From assembly GCA_965231025.1 (NCBI GenBank), contig OZ246407.1:930001-994000 (forward strand): a stretch of DNA of 64,000 bases, in the 5' to 3' direction. Shown piece by piece: positions 42,393-50,822 of the stretch; within the stretch, counting starts at the first letter, position 1, and each line of letters opens with the position of its first letter. The position numbers and the translations under genes were made by a program. Below the pieces are notes generated by a model, which was not told the origin of the DNA, searched no databases, and saw only the letters and a list, made by a program, of their open reading frames with translations. The stretch comes from PALSA-1335 sp965231025. GTDB taxonomy: Bacteria; Patescibacteriota; Gracilibacteria; UBA1369.

Positions 42393-43415
42393 ATGATGGA
42401 GAAAACAAAAAATGACCTTTTAAGGGTCATAAAATCGAAGGCTCAAAAAATCCAAAGTTACATCTGCTATCCCGAGGCGCTCGACGAACGGACCTTGAAG
42501 GCGATGGAGATCATTTTGAAAGAGAAAACCGCCAAGCCCATCCTCATCGCAAGTCACCGGGAGGTTGAAGCACGGATCAAAGAACTTGGACTCAAACTGG
42601 ACATCGACCGGATCAGAATCATTGACCCGGCGAACAAAGAAATCCGGGAAAGATACATCGATGAACTCTTCCGTCTGCGCAAAGACAAAGGCATGACCAA
42701 AGATGAAGCCGCGGAACTGATGAAAGATCCGAACTATGTCGGCGTCATGGCGGTACACCTCAAAGAAGCCGACGGCATGATCTCCGGAGCCGTGGGCACA
42801 ACGGCCATGACCGCACGCCCGGCTTTGCAGATCATCGGCACCAAGGAAAAGTTCCACAAGGTGTCCGGGCTCTTTTTTATGATTTTTGAAAACAGGCTGC
42901 TGTTGTTCGCCGACTGCGCCATTACGCCGGACCCGAATTCGCACGACCTCGCTGATATCGCCATCGATACCGCCGAAACGGCAAAGAGATTCGGTCTTAC
43001 CCCAAAAATCGCCATGCTTTCCTTTTCCACCAACGGCTCGGCAAAACATCCGATGGCGGACAAAATGCGTGAGGCCACGGCACTGGTCAAAGACCGCAAA
43101 CCTGAATTGATGATTGACGGGGAAATGCAGGTGGACGCCGCGCTGGTTCCATGGATCGGGAAACAAAAATTCCCGGGTTCCAAAGTGCAGGGCGACGCGA
43201 ACATTCTTATTTTCCCGGACCTCAACGCGGCAAACATCGCCTATAAACTCGTGGAAAGACTTGCCGGCGCAAAAGCCATCGGCCCGATGCTTCAGGGTTT
43301 GCAAAAACCCGTGAACGACCTCTCCCGCGGATGCACCGCCCAGGACATCGCCGACCTTACGGCAATCACAACCTGCGAAACGACGGAAGCCACCTATGAA
43401 CTCGATTTCCTATGA
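42393..43415 (+). CDS. pta: Phosphate acetyltransferase
   Basis: A 340-residue phosphotransacetylase (acetyl-CoA + phosphate to acetyl phosphate), short form without the N-terminal regulatory domains. Family landmarks: EADGMISGAVGTTAMTARPA, FFMIFENRLLLFADCAITPD, SFSTNGSAKHPMADKMREA, DGEMQVDAALVPWIG and GDANILIFPDLNAANIAYKL, then the LQKPVNDLSRGC tail. The first of several tandem start codons (TTG, ATG, ATG) is uncertain within two codons. It overlaps ackA by 4 bp (ATGA), making Pta-AckA a translationally coupled pair that yields ATP from acetyl-CoA. Confidence 0.94.
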   Translation: MMEKTKNDLLRVIKSKAQKIQSYICYPEALDERTLKAMEIILKEKTAKPILIASHREVEARIKELGLKLDIDRIRIIDPANKEIRERYIDELFRLRKDKGMTKDEAAELMKDPNYVGVMAVHLKEADGMISGAVGTTAMTARPALQIIGTKEKFHKVSGLFFMIFENRLLLFADCAITPDPNSHDLADIAIDTAETAKRFGLTPKIAMLSFSTNGSAKHPMADKMREATALVKDRKPELMIDGEMQVDAALVPWIGKQKFPGSKVQGDANILIFPDLNAANIAYKLVERLAGAKAIGPMLQGLQKPVNDLSRGCTAQDIADLTAITTCETTEATYELDFL

Positions 43416-44608
43416 TCATTCTCGTCATCAACTCGGGATCATCGTCACTGAAATTCCAGCTTTTTGAAAACAAAGGAAAGAATTTCCGGGTCCTCTGCAA
43501 AGGAATCATTGACGGCATCGGACTCAAAACCTGCGAATTCCGGATGGAAAACGGCAAAATAAAAATCGCCGAACATGTTTTGTGCAAAGGACACAAGGAA
43601 GCGCTGAACATGGCGCTCAACGCAATGCTCAAACATCAATTCATTCCTTCGCTCGACGCCATCAAAGCAATCGGACACCGCGTCGTCCACGGAGGAGAAC
43701 ATTACCGCAAGGCCGTAAAAATAACGCCGCACGTGATTCAGGTCATCCACGAACTCAGCGAACTCGCGCCACTCCACAACCCTCCGAACCTCAAAGGCAT
43801 CCTGGCATGTAAAAAATTCCTCCCCAAAGTTCCACAGATCGCGGTTTTTGACACCGCATTCCACGAAACGCTTCCGCCAAAAGCATACCTGTACGCGCTC
43901 CCCTATGAGCTTTACCAACAACACGGAATCAGAAGATACGGCTTTCACGGAACCAGTCATCAGTACGTGAGCGAAAAAGCCGGGAGACTCCTCAGAAAAA
44001 TGCAACCCCGGAAGGGAGCATCCGGTAAAATCGTCAGCTGCCACATGGGAAACGGATCAAGCATCGCGGCCGTCCTGAACGGAAAATCCGTCGACACCAG
44101 CATGGGACTGACTCCCCTTGAAGGCATACCCATGGGAACACGAAGCGGGGACATCGACTCGGCCATCATTTTTCACCTGCTCAAACAGCACCGCCAGTCG
44201 GCGGAAAAGATAGAAAAAATGCTCATCTACGAATCGGGCCTCAAGGGACTCTCCGGAATGAGTTCCGACGTCCGAGACCTTTGGGCTGCGGTGAAAAAAG
44301 GGAACAAACGGGCAATACTCACGTTCGAGATCCTCTGTTACCGCATCGCAAAGTATATCGGAGGCTACGCCGCGGCCATGAACGGCCTCGACGCGGTGGT
44401 CTTCACGGCCGGCATCGGAGAAAACGCCTATTATCTCCGCACCCAGGTCTGCGGATACCTTGAACACCTGGGCGTCCGCCTCGACGAACGAAAAAACAGG
44501 AAAAACCAGGAAGTCATCAGCGCAAAAAACAGCAGGGTGAAAATTTTCGTGATTCCGACCAACGAGGAGGAACAGATAGCCAAAGAAACTCTTAAAGTAC
44601 TCCAATAA
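43412..44608 (+). CDS. ackA: Acetate kinase
   Basis: A 398-residue ASKHA kinase converting acetyl phosphate and ADP to acetate and ATP. Visible: ILVINSGSSSLKFQLF at the N-terminus, AIGHRVVHGGE, VFDTAFHETLP (catalytic Asp), YGFHGTSHQYVS, SCHMGNGSSIAAVLNGKSVD, MGTRSGDIDS and VFTAGIGENAY with NxEE (PTNEEEQIA). All catalytic residues are present. AMP phosphorylase follows after 10 bp, so acetate-linked ATP synthesis and nucleotide breakdown share a transcript. Confidence 0.96.
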   Translation: MIILVINSGSSSLKFQLFENKGKNFRVLCKGIIDGIGLKTCEFRMENGKIKIAEHVLCKGHKEALNMALNAMLKHQFIPSLDAIKAIGHRVVHGGEHYRKAVKITPHVIQVIHELSELAPLHNPPNLKGILACKKFLPKVPQIAVFDTAFHETLPPKAYLYALPYELYQQHGIRRYGFHGTSHQYVSEKAGRLLRKMQPRKGASGKIVSCHMGNGSSIAAVLNGKSVDTSMGLTPLEGIPMGTRSGDIDSAIIFHLLKQHRQSAEKIEKMLIYESGLKGLSGMSSDVRDLWAAVKKGNKRAILTFEILCYRIAKYIGGYAAAMNGLDAVVFTAGIGENAYYLRTQVCGYLEHLGVRLDERKNRKNQEVISAKNSRVKIFVIPTNEEEQIAKETLKVLQ

Positions 44609-44618
44609 CCAAACAACC

Positions 44619-46106
44619 ATGTACTATTTCCGTCCCAAAAAAATCGACATCCGCGCGGGCAACAAATACATCGTGCTCATGAACGAAAACGCGGCGCATC
44701 TGCTGGACCTGCACGCGTCCGACCGCGTGACCCTCAGGAACGCAGGGAAAGAGGTCACGGCGATTCTGGACGTCAGCTCCGGACACAACCTCAAAGACCA
44801 CGAGATCGGAATGTATGTGGAAACATGGGATAAACTGGCGATCTCCCCGGGAGACCGCAGGGTATCCGTGGGACTGGCCGAACGGCCGAAATCCGTGCTC
44901 TTCATCCGCGAAAAACTTGACGGCAAGGAACTCAACGCCGCCCAGATCGACGCAATAGTCAAAGACGTGGTCGCGGACAAACTGTCCGACGTGGAAATGA
45001 CCTATTTTGTTTCCGCCAACTACTGCCGCGGCATGACCGACAGGGAAACGGTGGCCCTGACGAAAGCCGTGGTCAATAACGGCGGACATCTGAAGTTCAA
45101 AGACAAAATCGTCATCGACAAACACTGCATCGGAGGCGTACCCGGCAATCGTTCCACCATGCTGGCCGTGCCGATTCTGGTAAGCCTGGGGCTGAGATTC
45201 CCCAAAACATCCTCCCGCGCCATCACGAGCCCGGCCGGAACCGCGGACACCATGGAAGTTATGGCAAATGTTACCAACACCTCACAAAAACTTAAGAAAA
45301 TTGCAGCCAAAGTCGGAGGATTTATCACCTGGGGAGGTGGCGTGGACATCGCCAGCGCCGACGATAAACTCATCAAAATCCGCAACCCGATGAGCCTGGA
45401 CCCGATGGGAATGCTGCTGGCATCCATCCTTGCCAAGAAACACGCGGTCTCTTCCACTCACGTTCTCATCGATATCCCGTACGGCCCCGACGTTAAAGTA
45501 AAGTCCGCGAAAGAGGCCGAACCCCTCAAAAAGAAATTCGAGAAAATCGGTGCGATGCTCGGTATGAAAGTAAAAGTGGTCTTCACCGACGGAAGCCAGC
45601 CCATAGGGAACGGTGTCGGCCCGGTTCTGGAAGCCCTGGACGTCCTCAAAGTGCTGAAAAACGCGCCGGACGCTCCCCAGGACCTCGTCAAAAAGACCAT
45701 ATGGATGTGCGGAGTCATGCTGGAAATGGTCGGCAAAGCCACCAAGGGCCGGGGCGAGCAAATGGCGCGCGAAGCCATCACATCGGGCCGGGCCTACAAA
45801 AAATTCCAGGAAATGATCGACGCGCAGGGCAGGAACAAAAAGCCGCTCAAAGTCGGAGAAATCACCTTTGAAGTCAAAGCCCCGAAATCGGGAAAAATCA
45901 CCTCCATCAACAACAAACTCATTTCCCGTTACGCCCGCCTTGCCGGGGCTCCGGTCAATGCCGGGGCGGGACTGTACGTCAACAAAAAAATCGGGGACAA
46001 AGTCAAAAAAGGAGACACCCTCTTCACGCTCTACTGTGAAAGCAAGGCCCGTCTCAACAACACCCTGGAATACGTAAACCCGTCTGAAATCTACAAAATC
46101 AAATAA
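44619..46106 (+). CDS. deoA: AMP phosphorylase (archaeal-type thymidine phosphorylase family)
   Basis: A 495-residue enzyme of the nucleoside phosphorylase class II family. It has the extra N-terminal domain (about 1-85) typical of archaeal AMP phosphorylases and the catalytic motifs DKHCIGGVPGNRSTMLAVPI near residue 168, TSSRAITSPAGTADTMEV and SLDPMGMLLASILAKKHAVS, with the C-terminal beta domain (KSGKITSINNKLISRYARLA). Known members convert NMP and phosphate to ribose-1,5-bisphosphate and free base. The R15P isomerase gene two positions downstream makes this assignment strong. The gene symbol is the family one; the specific function is NMP phosphorolysis. Confidence 0.9.
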   Translation: MYYFRPKKIDIRAGNKYIVLMNENAAHLLDLHASDRVTLRNAGKEVTAILDVSSGHNLKDHEIGMYVETWDKLAISPGDRRVSVGLAERPKSVLFIREKLDGKELNAAQIDAIVKDVVADKLSDVEMTYFVSANYCRGMTDRETVALTKAVVNNGGHLKFKDKIVIDKHCIGGVPGNRSTMLAVPILVSLGLRFPKTSSRAITSPAGTADTMEVMANVTNTSQKLKKIAAKVGGFITWGGGVDIASADDKLIKIRNPMSLDPMGMLLASILAKKHAVSSTHVLIDIPYGPDVKVKSAKEAEPLKKKFEKIGAMLGMKVKVVFTDGSQPIGNGVGPVLEALDVLKVLKNAPDAPQDLVKKTIWMCGVMLEMVGKATKGRGEQMAREAITSGRAYKKFQEMIDAQGRNKKPLKVGEITFEVKAPKSGKITSINNKLISRYARLAGAPVNAGAGLYVNKKIGDKVKKGDTLFTLYCESKARLNNTLEYVNPSEIYKIK

Positions 46107-46138
46107 AAAAACCATTATCCAATAACAAAAACAAAAAT

Positions 46139-46513
46139 ATGCCAACACCGGAATCACATCAAAAGCTCACCACAAAGGAAGAGCTTGAAACCGCGCTCAA
46201 CGAAACCGCGGACACAAAAATATCGGAACTTAACGACCGCTACGGCAAGTCCCCGGAACTCAAGGATATTCTGGAAGGCACCATCGGGCGCATCGAAACC
46301 GAAAGGGAAAACTTTCACCGCATCGAAATGAACAAAATCCTCAGATTCACCGGAAACACCTTTGAAGACGTCTATGATATCTTCAACAACCGCATAAAAC
46401 TGCACTGTTTGGACATCCATAACGCAGCCGGGAACCTGGACCTGGACGAACCAAAATCGGGCATCCATCAGCTTCAGGCCGGAATCAAAAAAGACGTCAA
46501 AAAAGTCGCATAA
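46139..46513 (+). CDS. Small helical protein in the AMP-degradation operon, unknown
   Basis: A 124-residue acidic, helical protein with no recognised domain (ELETALNETADTKISELNDR, then ILEGTIGRIETERENFHRIE, then FEDVYDIFNNRIKLHCLD). It lies between AMP phosphorylase (33 bp) and R15P isomerase (18 bp) on the same strand, so it is co-transcribed with them. A role in that pathway is possible only by position. Confidence 0.6.
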   Translation: MPTPESHQKLTTKEELETALNETADTKISELNDRYGKSPELKDILEGTIGRIETERENFHRIEMNKILRFTGNTFEDVYDIFNNRIKLHCLDIHNAAGNLDLDEPKSGIHQLQAGIKKDVKKVA

Positions 46514-46531
46514 TTCCATTCAAACGCCGCC

Positions 46532-47392
46532 ATGACCTTCGAAGAAATCGTCCAAAAAATCAAGAACCTGGAAATCCAGGGCGCGGAAAAAATCGCCGTC
46601 GCCGCCGTGGAAGCTTTTGAAATGAAACTGAAGGAAACACAGGACCCGAAACTGCTCCGGCAGGCACACGACGAACTCGTTGCCACCCGGCCCACGGAAC
46701 CCGCGCTCCGGAACGCCGTCCGGTACTGCCTCGAAAACTATGCGAAAAACCCCGGTGTCGGCAGCTACGTCATCGACCATTTTAAAACCTCAAAAGAAAA
46801 AATCGCCGAATATGGATCGCAAAAGGTCCAGGACGGCATGATAGTTTTCACCCATTGCCATTCCTCCACAGTGGAAGCCATTCTGGCAAAGGCCAAAGCC
46901 CAGGGGAAAAATTTCACCGTCTACAACACCGAAACCCGCCCCAGATTCCAGGGACGCATCACCGCGGAAAACATCGCAAAGATGGGCATTCCCGTCGTCC
47001 ATTTTGTGGACAACGCGGCACGGATGTTCCTCAAGAAAGCCGATCTGTTCCTCTTTGGATGCGACGCCATCACCGCCGAAGGCAAAATTTTCAACAAAAT
47101 CGGCACCGAACAGATCGCGCAGTTCGCGCAGGAAAACCGCATAGATTCATACTCCTGCACCAATTCATGGAAATTCGACCCCCAAACCGTCTACGGATTT
47201 GAAGAGGTCATCGAGGAAAGGGACCCCAAAGAGGTCTGGGAGAATCCCCCGCCCGGTGTTACCATAAAAAACCCGGCATTCGAAATCACCTCGCCGGACG
47301 TGGTCACCGGAATGATCACCGAACTCGGAATCAGCAAGCCGGAAGCCCTCATCACCCAGATCCAAACCCATTACCCATGGATGATAAAATAA
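46532..47392 (+). CDS. Ribose-1,5-bisphosphate isomerase (eIF2B/MtnA-like family)
   Basis: A 286-residue protein of the eIF-2B alpha/R15P isomerase family that converts ribose-1,5-bisphosphate to ribulose-1,5-bisphosphate. The catalytic Cys is in VFTHCHSSTVEAIL (about residue 108) and the catalytic Asp in LFLFGCDAITAEGKIFNKIG (about residue 177), as in archaeal enzymes. YNTETRPRFQGRITAENIAK is the substrate-loop segment. Together with the AMP phosphorylase upstream it forms the first two steps of the AMP pathway that feeds RuBisCO; no RuBisCO is in the window. It overlaps the GNAT gene by 16 bp. Confidence 0.88.
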   Translation: MTFEEIVQKIKNLEIQGAEKIAVAAVEAFEMKLKETQDPKLLRQAHDELVATRPTEPALRNAVRYCLENYAKNPGVGSYVIDHFKTSKEKIAEYGSQKVQDGMIVFTHCHSSTVEAILAKAKAQGKNFTVYNTETRPRFQGRITAENIAKMGIPVVHFVDNAARMFLKKADLFLFGCDAITAEGKIFNKIGTEQIAQFAQENRIDSYSCTNSWKFDPQTVYGFEEVIEERDPKEVWENPPPGVTIKNPAFEITSPDVVTGMITELGISKPEALITQIQTHYPWMIK

Positions 47393-48090
47393 GAAATCCG
47401 TCGTCGGGAACATCCGGAGCCGCGGAAAAATACCGGGAAGCAGACCATATCCCCCCCGAAGATGCGCCCCCTGCCGACGCGAACCTCGAACTTCAACAAG
47501 CCGCCTCGCACACTCAGCTGATGAATGTTCTTGCCAACCTGCGGAACGGTGAAGGCACCGTCTTCGGGGAATTTGAAGTGGAAGGACAAAAATATTCCAT
47601 CGTCAAAGCCGCCGAAGCCGACCTGGGGGAAGTCGCAAAATTCGAAGAAACCCATTACGACGCCGGAACTCCGTACACGGAAAAAGAATGGCGCGAAAAT
47701 ATTTTCAGCATCGGTGAAATTTTCCTGATCCGTAACGAAAACGGAAAACTCATCGGACTTACCTCCATCATCTACGGACGGGAATCACATGATAAAATCG
47801 AACTGAACGACGATGACGCCTACTTCAGCGGATCGGTATTGCTCCCCGAAATGCGGGGCAAAGGTATCTCCAGACGGATCAACTCGCTGCGTGAGCAGTG
47901 CGCAAAATCCAAAGGAATGAAAAGATTATTCACCATCGTGAAACCCGATAACATGCGGAGCATCAAAGCACTGAAAAAATCCGGATTCGACATCATAGAC
48001 ATCAAAAAAGACATGCACGCGAAAAGCGAACACGACAACGGCAACCGCTGTATTTTGATGAAAAATATTGAGTCCGCCGACCACATTTAG
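47377..48090 (+). CDS. GNAT-family N-acetyltransferase
   Basis: A 237-residue protein with a 55-residue disordered N-terminus followed by an acetyltransferase domain (about 65-225). The acetyl-CoA-binding segment is SVLLPEMRGKGISRRINSLR (R-G-x-G-I equivalent of motif A) and the C-terminal VKPDNMRSIKALKKSGF is the typical N-x-x-x-x-x-x-Y/F-x-x-G-F motif. Substrate unknown. Its start lies within the end of the R15P isomerase gene, so the two are translationally coupled, which suggests but does not prove a common pathway. Ends 4 bp into the convergent gene. Confidence 0.78.
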   Translation: MDDKIRNPSSGTSGAAEKYREADHIPPEDAPPADANLELQQAASHTQLMNVLANLRNGEGTVFGEFEVEGQKYSIVKAAEADLGEVAKFEETHYDAGTPYTEKEWRENIFSIGEIFLIRNENGKLIGLTSIIYGRESHDKIELNDDDAYFSGSVLLPEMRGKGISRRINSLREQCAKSKGMKRLFTIVKPDNMRSIKALKKSGFDIIDIKKDMHAKSEHDNGNRCILMKNIESADHI

Positions 48091-48995
48091 TCCGGGGATC
48101 CCATCGCACGGAGAACAGTTTCAAACTCCCCTTTTCCGGCTCCGGCCATCACCCGCCTGGAGACAAACTTCACAATGTTGTCTTTTACAACATTCACGTA
48201 ACCCGATTTCCAGACGTATAAAAGAGCAGCGGCAACTTCACGAAATACCATGTCGGGAACACCCGGAGACTTTTCAAACAACCCCCTGTACACACACCCC
48301 AAATCCTCAAGCTCCCGGGCCGTTCTTTCAATCAACCATTTTCTGCTCCCACTGTTCTCAAAATCCTCGGCAACATAGTCGTGGATTTTCCCGTAGAGCC
48401 CATAAACCTCAGAGATCCCGCTCCTGCGGGCATACTCCAGTTTTTCGGGTGAATCCCCTGTTGTTCCCCACTGCGCCTTGGTGGCATGACGGAAAGCCGC
48501 CGAAGCCGAAAAGGCCGCAAAGGGATCAAGTTTTGAAACAAATGCCGTAACACCTTCCTGAGTGGGGAACTCCTTCAGCCAGGTAGCCGACCTCATGTGT
48601 TCCTTCACGACCTCCCAATCATTTTTTCCATCCCAAAGGACAATTGCCTTCGACAAAGTCCGTTCATCCGCCTCGAGCCGCAGCAAAGAAAGCAGATACC
48701 TCACAAGCATCATTCGCCGTTTTGCCGCAACCGTCTCACGCCTCACTCCCGCATCAACATCGTCCTTCCCAAAGACAAGATCGATATTCACCTTATCGTA
48801 AAGCTCATACAGCAGAGCTTTGATCTCCTGTTGACGATCAACAACCTCCACGGCATCAAGAGCCGCGGCGGCAGTGAGACTCCTGCCTTTTTGAACGGAA
48901 GCATCGGGCTCCCCGCCGGATCCAACACCGGGACGAGCCACACCCTCCCCGGGCTGTTCCCCTGCCGCTAATCTGTCCTTCAAGCGAATAGCCAT
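48087..48995 (-). CDS. Conserved unknown, soluble
   Basis: A 302-residue soluble protein with no recognised family. The first 40 residues are Gly/Pro-rich and disordered; the remainder is helical with several aromatic patches (NDWEVVKEHMRSATWLKEF, then ISEVYGLYGKIHDYVAEDF). No signal peptide. The ATG at 48995 is chosen because the promoter at 49018-49046 would start transcription just upstream, which rules out the longer frame. The gene is monocistronic and convergent with the GNAT gene. Confidence 0.6.
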   Translation of the reverse strand: MAIRLKDRLAAGEQPGEGVARPGVGSGGEPDASVQKGRSLTAAAALDAVEVVDRQQEIKALLYELYDKVNIDLVFGKDDVDAGVRRETVAAKRRMMLVRYLLSLLRLEADERTLSKAIVLWDGKNDWEVVKEHMRSATWLKEFPTQEGVTAFVSKLDPFAAFSASAAFRHATKAQWGTTGDSPEKLEYARRSGISEVYGLYGKIHDYVAEDFENSGSRKWLIERTARELEDLGCVYRGLFEKSPGVPDMVFREVAAALLYVWKSGYVNVVKDNIVKFVSRRVMAGAGKGEFETVLRAMGSPD

Positions 48996-49017
48996 AAAAA
49001 GAATCGAGTAGATGGGG

Positions 49018-49046
49018 AGATTACAACAGTAATATATTGTTGTCAA
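49018..49046 (-). promoter_or_regulatory. Promoter TTGACA-N17-TAATCT for the gene at 48087-48995
   Basis: On the minus strand a consensus TTGACA (49046-49041) and TAATCT (49023-49018) are 17 bp apart. Predicted start near 49011, leader about 16 nt. Confidence 0.75.
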
Positions 49047-49105
49047 CCCCGCATAGCCATCCCCGGAAAGAAGAGCTATAATGCCAGCATCCCCAACCGA
49101 TTGAG

Positions 49106-49594
49106 ATGGCCATTACCGCAGAAGATTACCAATTTCTGGAAGAGATCGACCGCATTGAACCCGGTACGCTTTGCCTCCGTGCCCAAATAGCCTGCCTGAT
49201 TGTGAAAGACGGAAAAATCCTGGTCAAACACACCAACGACTGGCTTCCCGGGTACGCGTGCTCAAAAATCGGGTGCGTGCGGGACATGTACCAGACCCCT
49301 TCCGGCACCCGCCGCGAAATCTGCTACGGGATCTGCGCCGAACAATGGGTCATCAGCCTCGCCGCAAAACAGGGCATCAACGTGGAGGGAGGAACGCTCT
49401 ACTGCACCAAACACCCCTGCCGGGTCTGCGCGAGCATCATCGCCGTCTCCGGAATCAAACGCGTGGTTTACCAGGAAGGATACCCCGAGGTACTCCCGCA
49501 CTTTGACGTGCTCCGTTCCAACGGGATCGTGGTGGAACAGGGACCCAACACGGAATTCAAGAGCACCAAGATTTCCAAGAGCCCTACTGTTTAG
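49106..49594 (+). CDS. Cytidine/deoxycytidylate deaminase family protein
   Basis: A 162-residue zinc deaminase. The zinc site is ICAEQWVI (C-A-E) at about residue 90 with HPCRVCASII (P-C-x-x-C) 28 residues later. dCMP deaminases normally have His in the first position (H-A-E), whereas free cytidine deaminases have Cys, so this protein combines a CDA-like metal triad with a dCMP-deaminase-like size and flanks (ACLIVKDGKILVKHTNDW). Substrate therefore uncertain. It is the first gene of a same-strand group with two glycosyltransferases. Confidence 0.8.
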   Translation: MAITAEDYQFLEEIDRIEPGTLCLRAQIACLIVKDGKILVKHTNDWLPGYACSKIGCVRDMYQTPSGTRREICYGICAEQWVISLAAKQGINVEGGTLYCTKHPCRVCASIIAVSGIKRVVYQEGYPEVLPHFDVLRSNGIVVEQGPNTEFKSTKISKSPTV

Positions 49595-49612
49595 CCGCCG
49601 CACCGCCTCCCT

Positions 49613-50722
49613 ATGAAAAAGATTCTGATCCTGACGGCCAACATGGGGCAAGGACACATGAGCGCGGCCAAATCCATCAAGCAGGCCATTGAACACCTGT
49701 ACGATCATACCTACGACGTGGAGATCGTTGACCTTATGGAACTCCTGAGCCGTTCCATCAACAGGGTAAGCATGAAAACCTATGACAGTCTTTCCCGCCG
49801 CGCCCCAATCGTTTGCGAGTTCATTTTTGAATCCTGGGACAAACAGTGGAAAATGAAAATGCTGAATCGCCTGAACTACGCGATCGTCCTCAGAAAGGTG
49901 AAAAAATTCATCAACGAAAAAAAACCGGACCTCGTGGTATCCACCTTTCCCGTCTGGGACTATTTGATGCGGAAAATGCTCAGGAAATACAACCCCGCGG
50001 TGAAGTTCATCAGCGTCATCACCGACTCCATTTTCATCCACAGCGCCTGGATCATCGGCAACGCGGACGAACAGATCGTACCGAACCAGGACACCGCCGA
50101 GGCCATCGTCAAACTCGGGTTCAATCCGAATAAAATCAGGAACCTGGGCTTCCCGGTCAAACTCGAATTTCTGAAAAAAATCGACAGGAAAGCGTTTCTT
50201 GAAGAGCAGAACCTGAATCCCGACCAGTTCACCATTCTTTTTCTCCCGACCGCCCAAAAACCGCGGAGAAACGTAAAACTCATGGAGGAACTGGTGGAAA
50301 ATTTTAAAAACTGCAACATCGTGGTTATCGCGGGCAGGGACTCAAAAATCAAGGACAAACTGGAAGGATACAGCCTCTTCGAAAACGTCAAAGTCATCGG
50401 CTGGACGGACAGGATGCCGGATTTCCTCAAAGCCGCGGACGTGGTCCTGACCAAAGCAGGCGGAGCGACCGTAATGGAATGCATTGCCGCCGAAAGACCC
50501 ATGATCATCACCTCAACCATCGCCCGCCACGAAAAGGGCAACGCGGAACTGGTCAAAAGATACAAACTCGGCATCGTGGAAAACAAGCGGAAGCCCGAAA
50601 TCACCAAGAGCATCCGGACTATCCAGAAAAACCAGAAAATGTACGAAAAAAACCTGAAAAAAATGAGCAACCCGGAAGCCGCGCTGACCATTGCCAAACA
50701 CCTTATTGATGTTCTTGGCTAA
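49613..50722 (+). CDS. MurG/MGDG-synthase-like glycosyltransferase (GT28)
   Basis: A 369-residue GT-B glycosyltransferase. The N-terminal domain opens with ILILTANMGQGHMSAAKSIK (G-x-G-H motif of diacylglycerol glucosyltransferases) and the C-terminal domain has VKVIGWTDRMPDFLKAADVV followed by LTKAGGATVMECIAAERPMI, the UDP-sugar binding region. Known relatives transfer glucose or galactose from UDP-sugar to diacylglycerol; GalU and GalE here could supply the donor. No membrane segment; peripheral membrane attachment is typical of the family. Confidence 0.82.
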   Translation: MKKILILTANMGQGHMSAAKSIKQAIEHLYDHTYDVEIVDLMELLSRSINRVSMKTYDSLSRRAPIVCEFIFESWDKQWKMKMLNRLNYAIVLRKVKKFINEKKPDLVVSTFPVWDYLMRKMLRKYNPAVKFISVITDSIFIHSAWIIGNADEQIVPNQDTAEAIVKLGFNPNKIRNLGFPVKLEFLKKIDRKAFLEEQNLNPDQFTILFLPTAQKPRRNVKLMEELVENFKNCNIVVIAGRDSKIKDKLEGYSLFENVKVIGWTDRMPDFLKAADVVLTKAGGATVMECIAAERPMIITSTIARHEKGNAELVKRYKLGIVENKRKPEITKSIRTIQKNQKMYEKNLKKMSNPEAALTIAKHLIDVLG

Positions 50723-50736
50723 GCAAGTTGAAATGC

Positions 50737-50765
50737 TTGAACCAAAAGCCGTTCAATGCTAGTTT
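50737..50765 (+). promoter_or_regulatory. Promoter TTGAAC-N17-TAGTTT, extended -10
   Basis: TTGAAC (50737-50742) and TAGTTT (50760-50765) are 17 bp apart with TGC before the -10. Predicted start near 50772, so an ATG at 50766 would be untranscribed and the ATG at 50823 is used. Confidence 0.5.
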
Positions 50766-50822
50766 ATGCTTTGGAAATTTCATCGGAAACCGCACAAAAT
50801 CCCAGTTCCTAACGAGCATGTT

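Noticed and set aside
42393..48090. RuBisCO gene completing the AMP pathway
   Set aside because: No protein in the window has the RuBisCO large-subunit motifs; it may be elsewhere in the genome.
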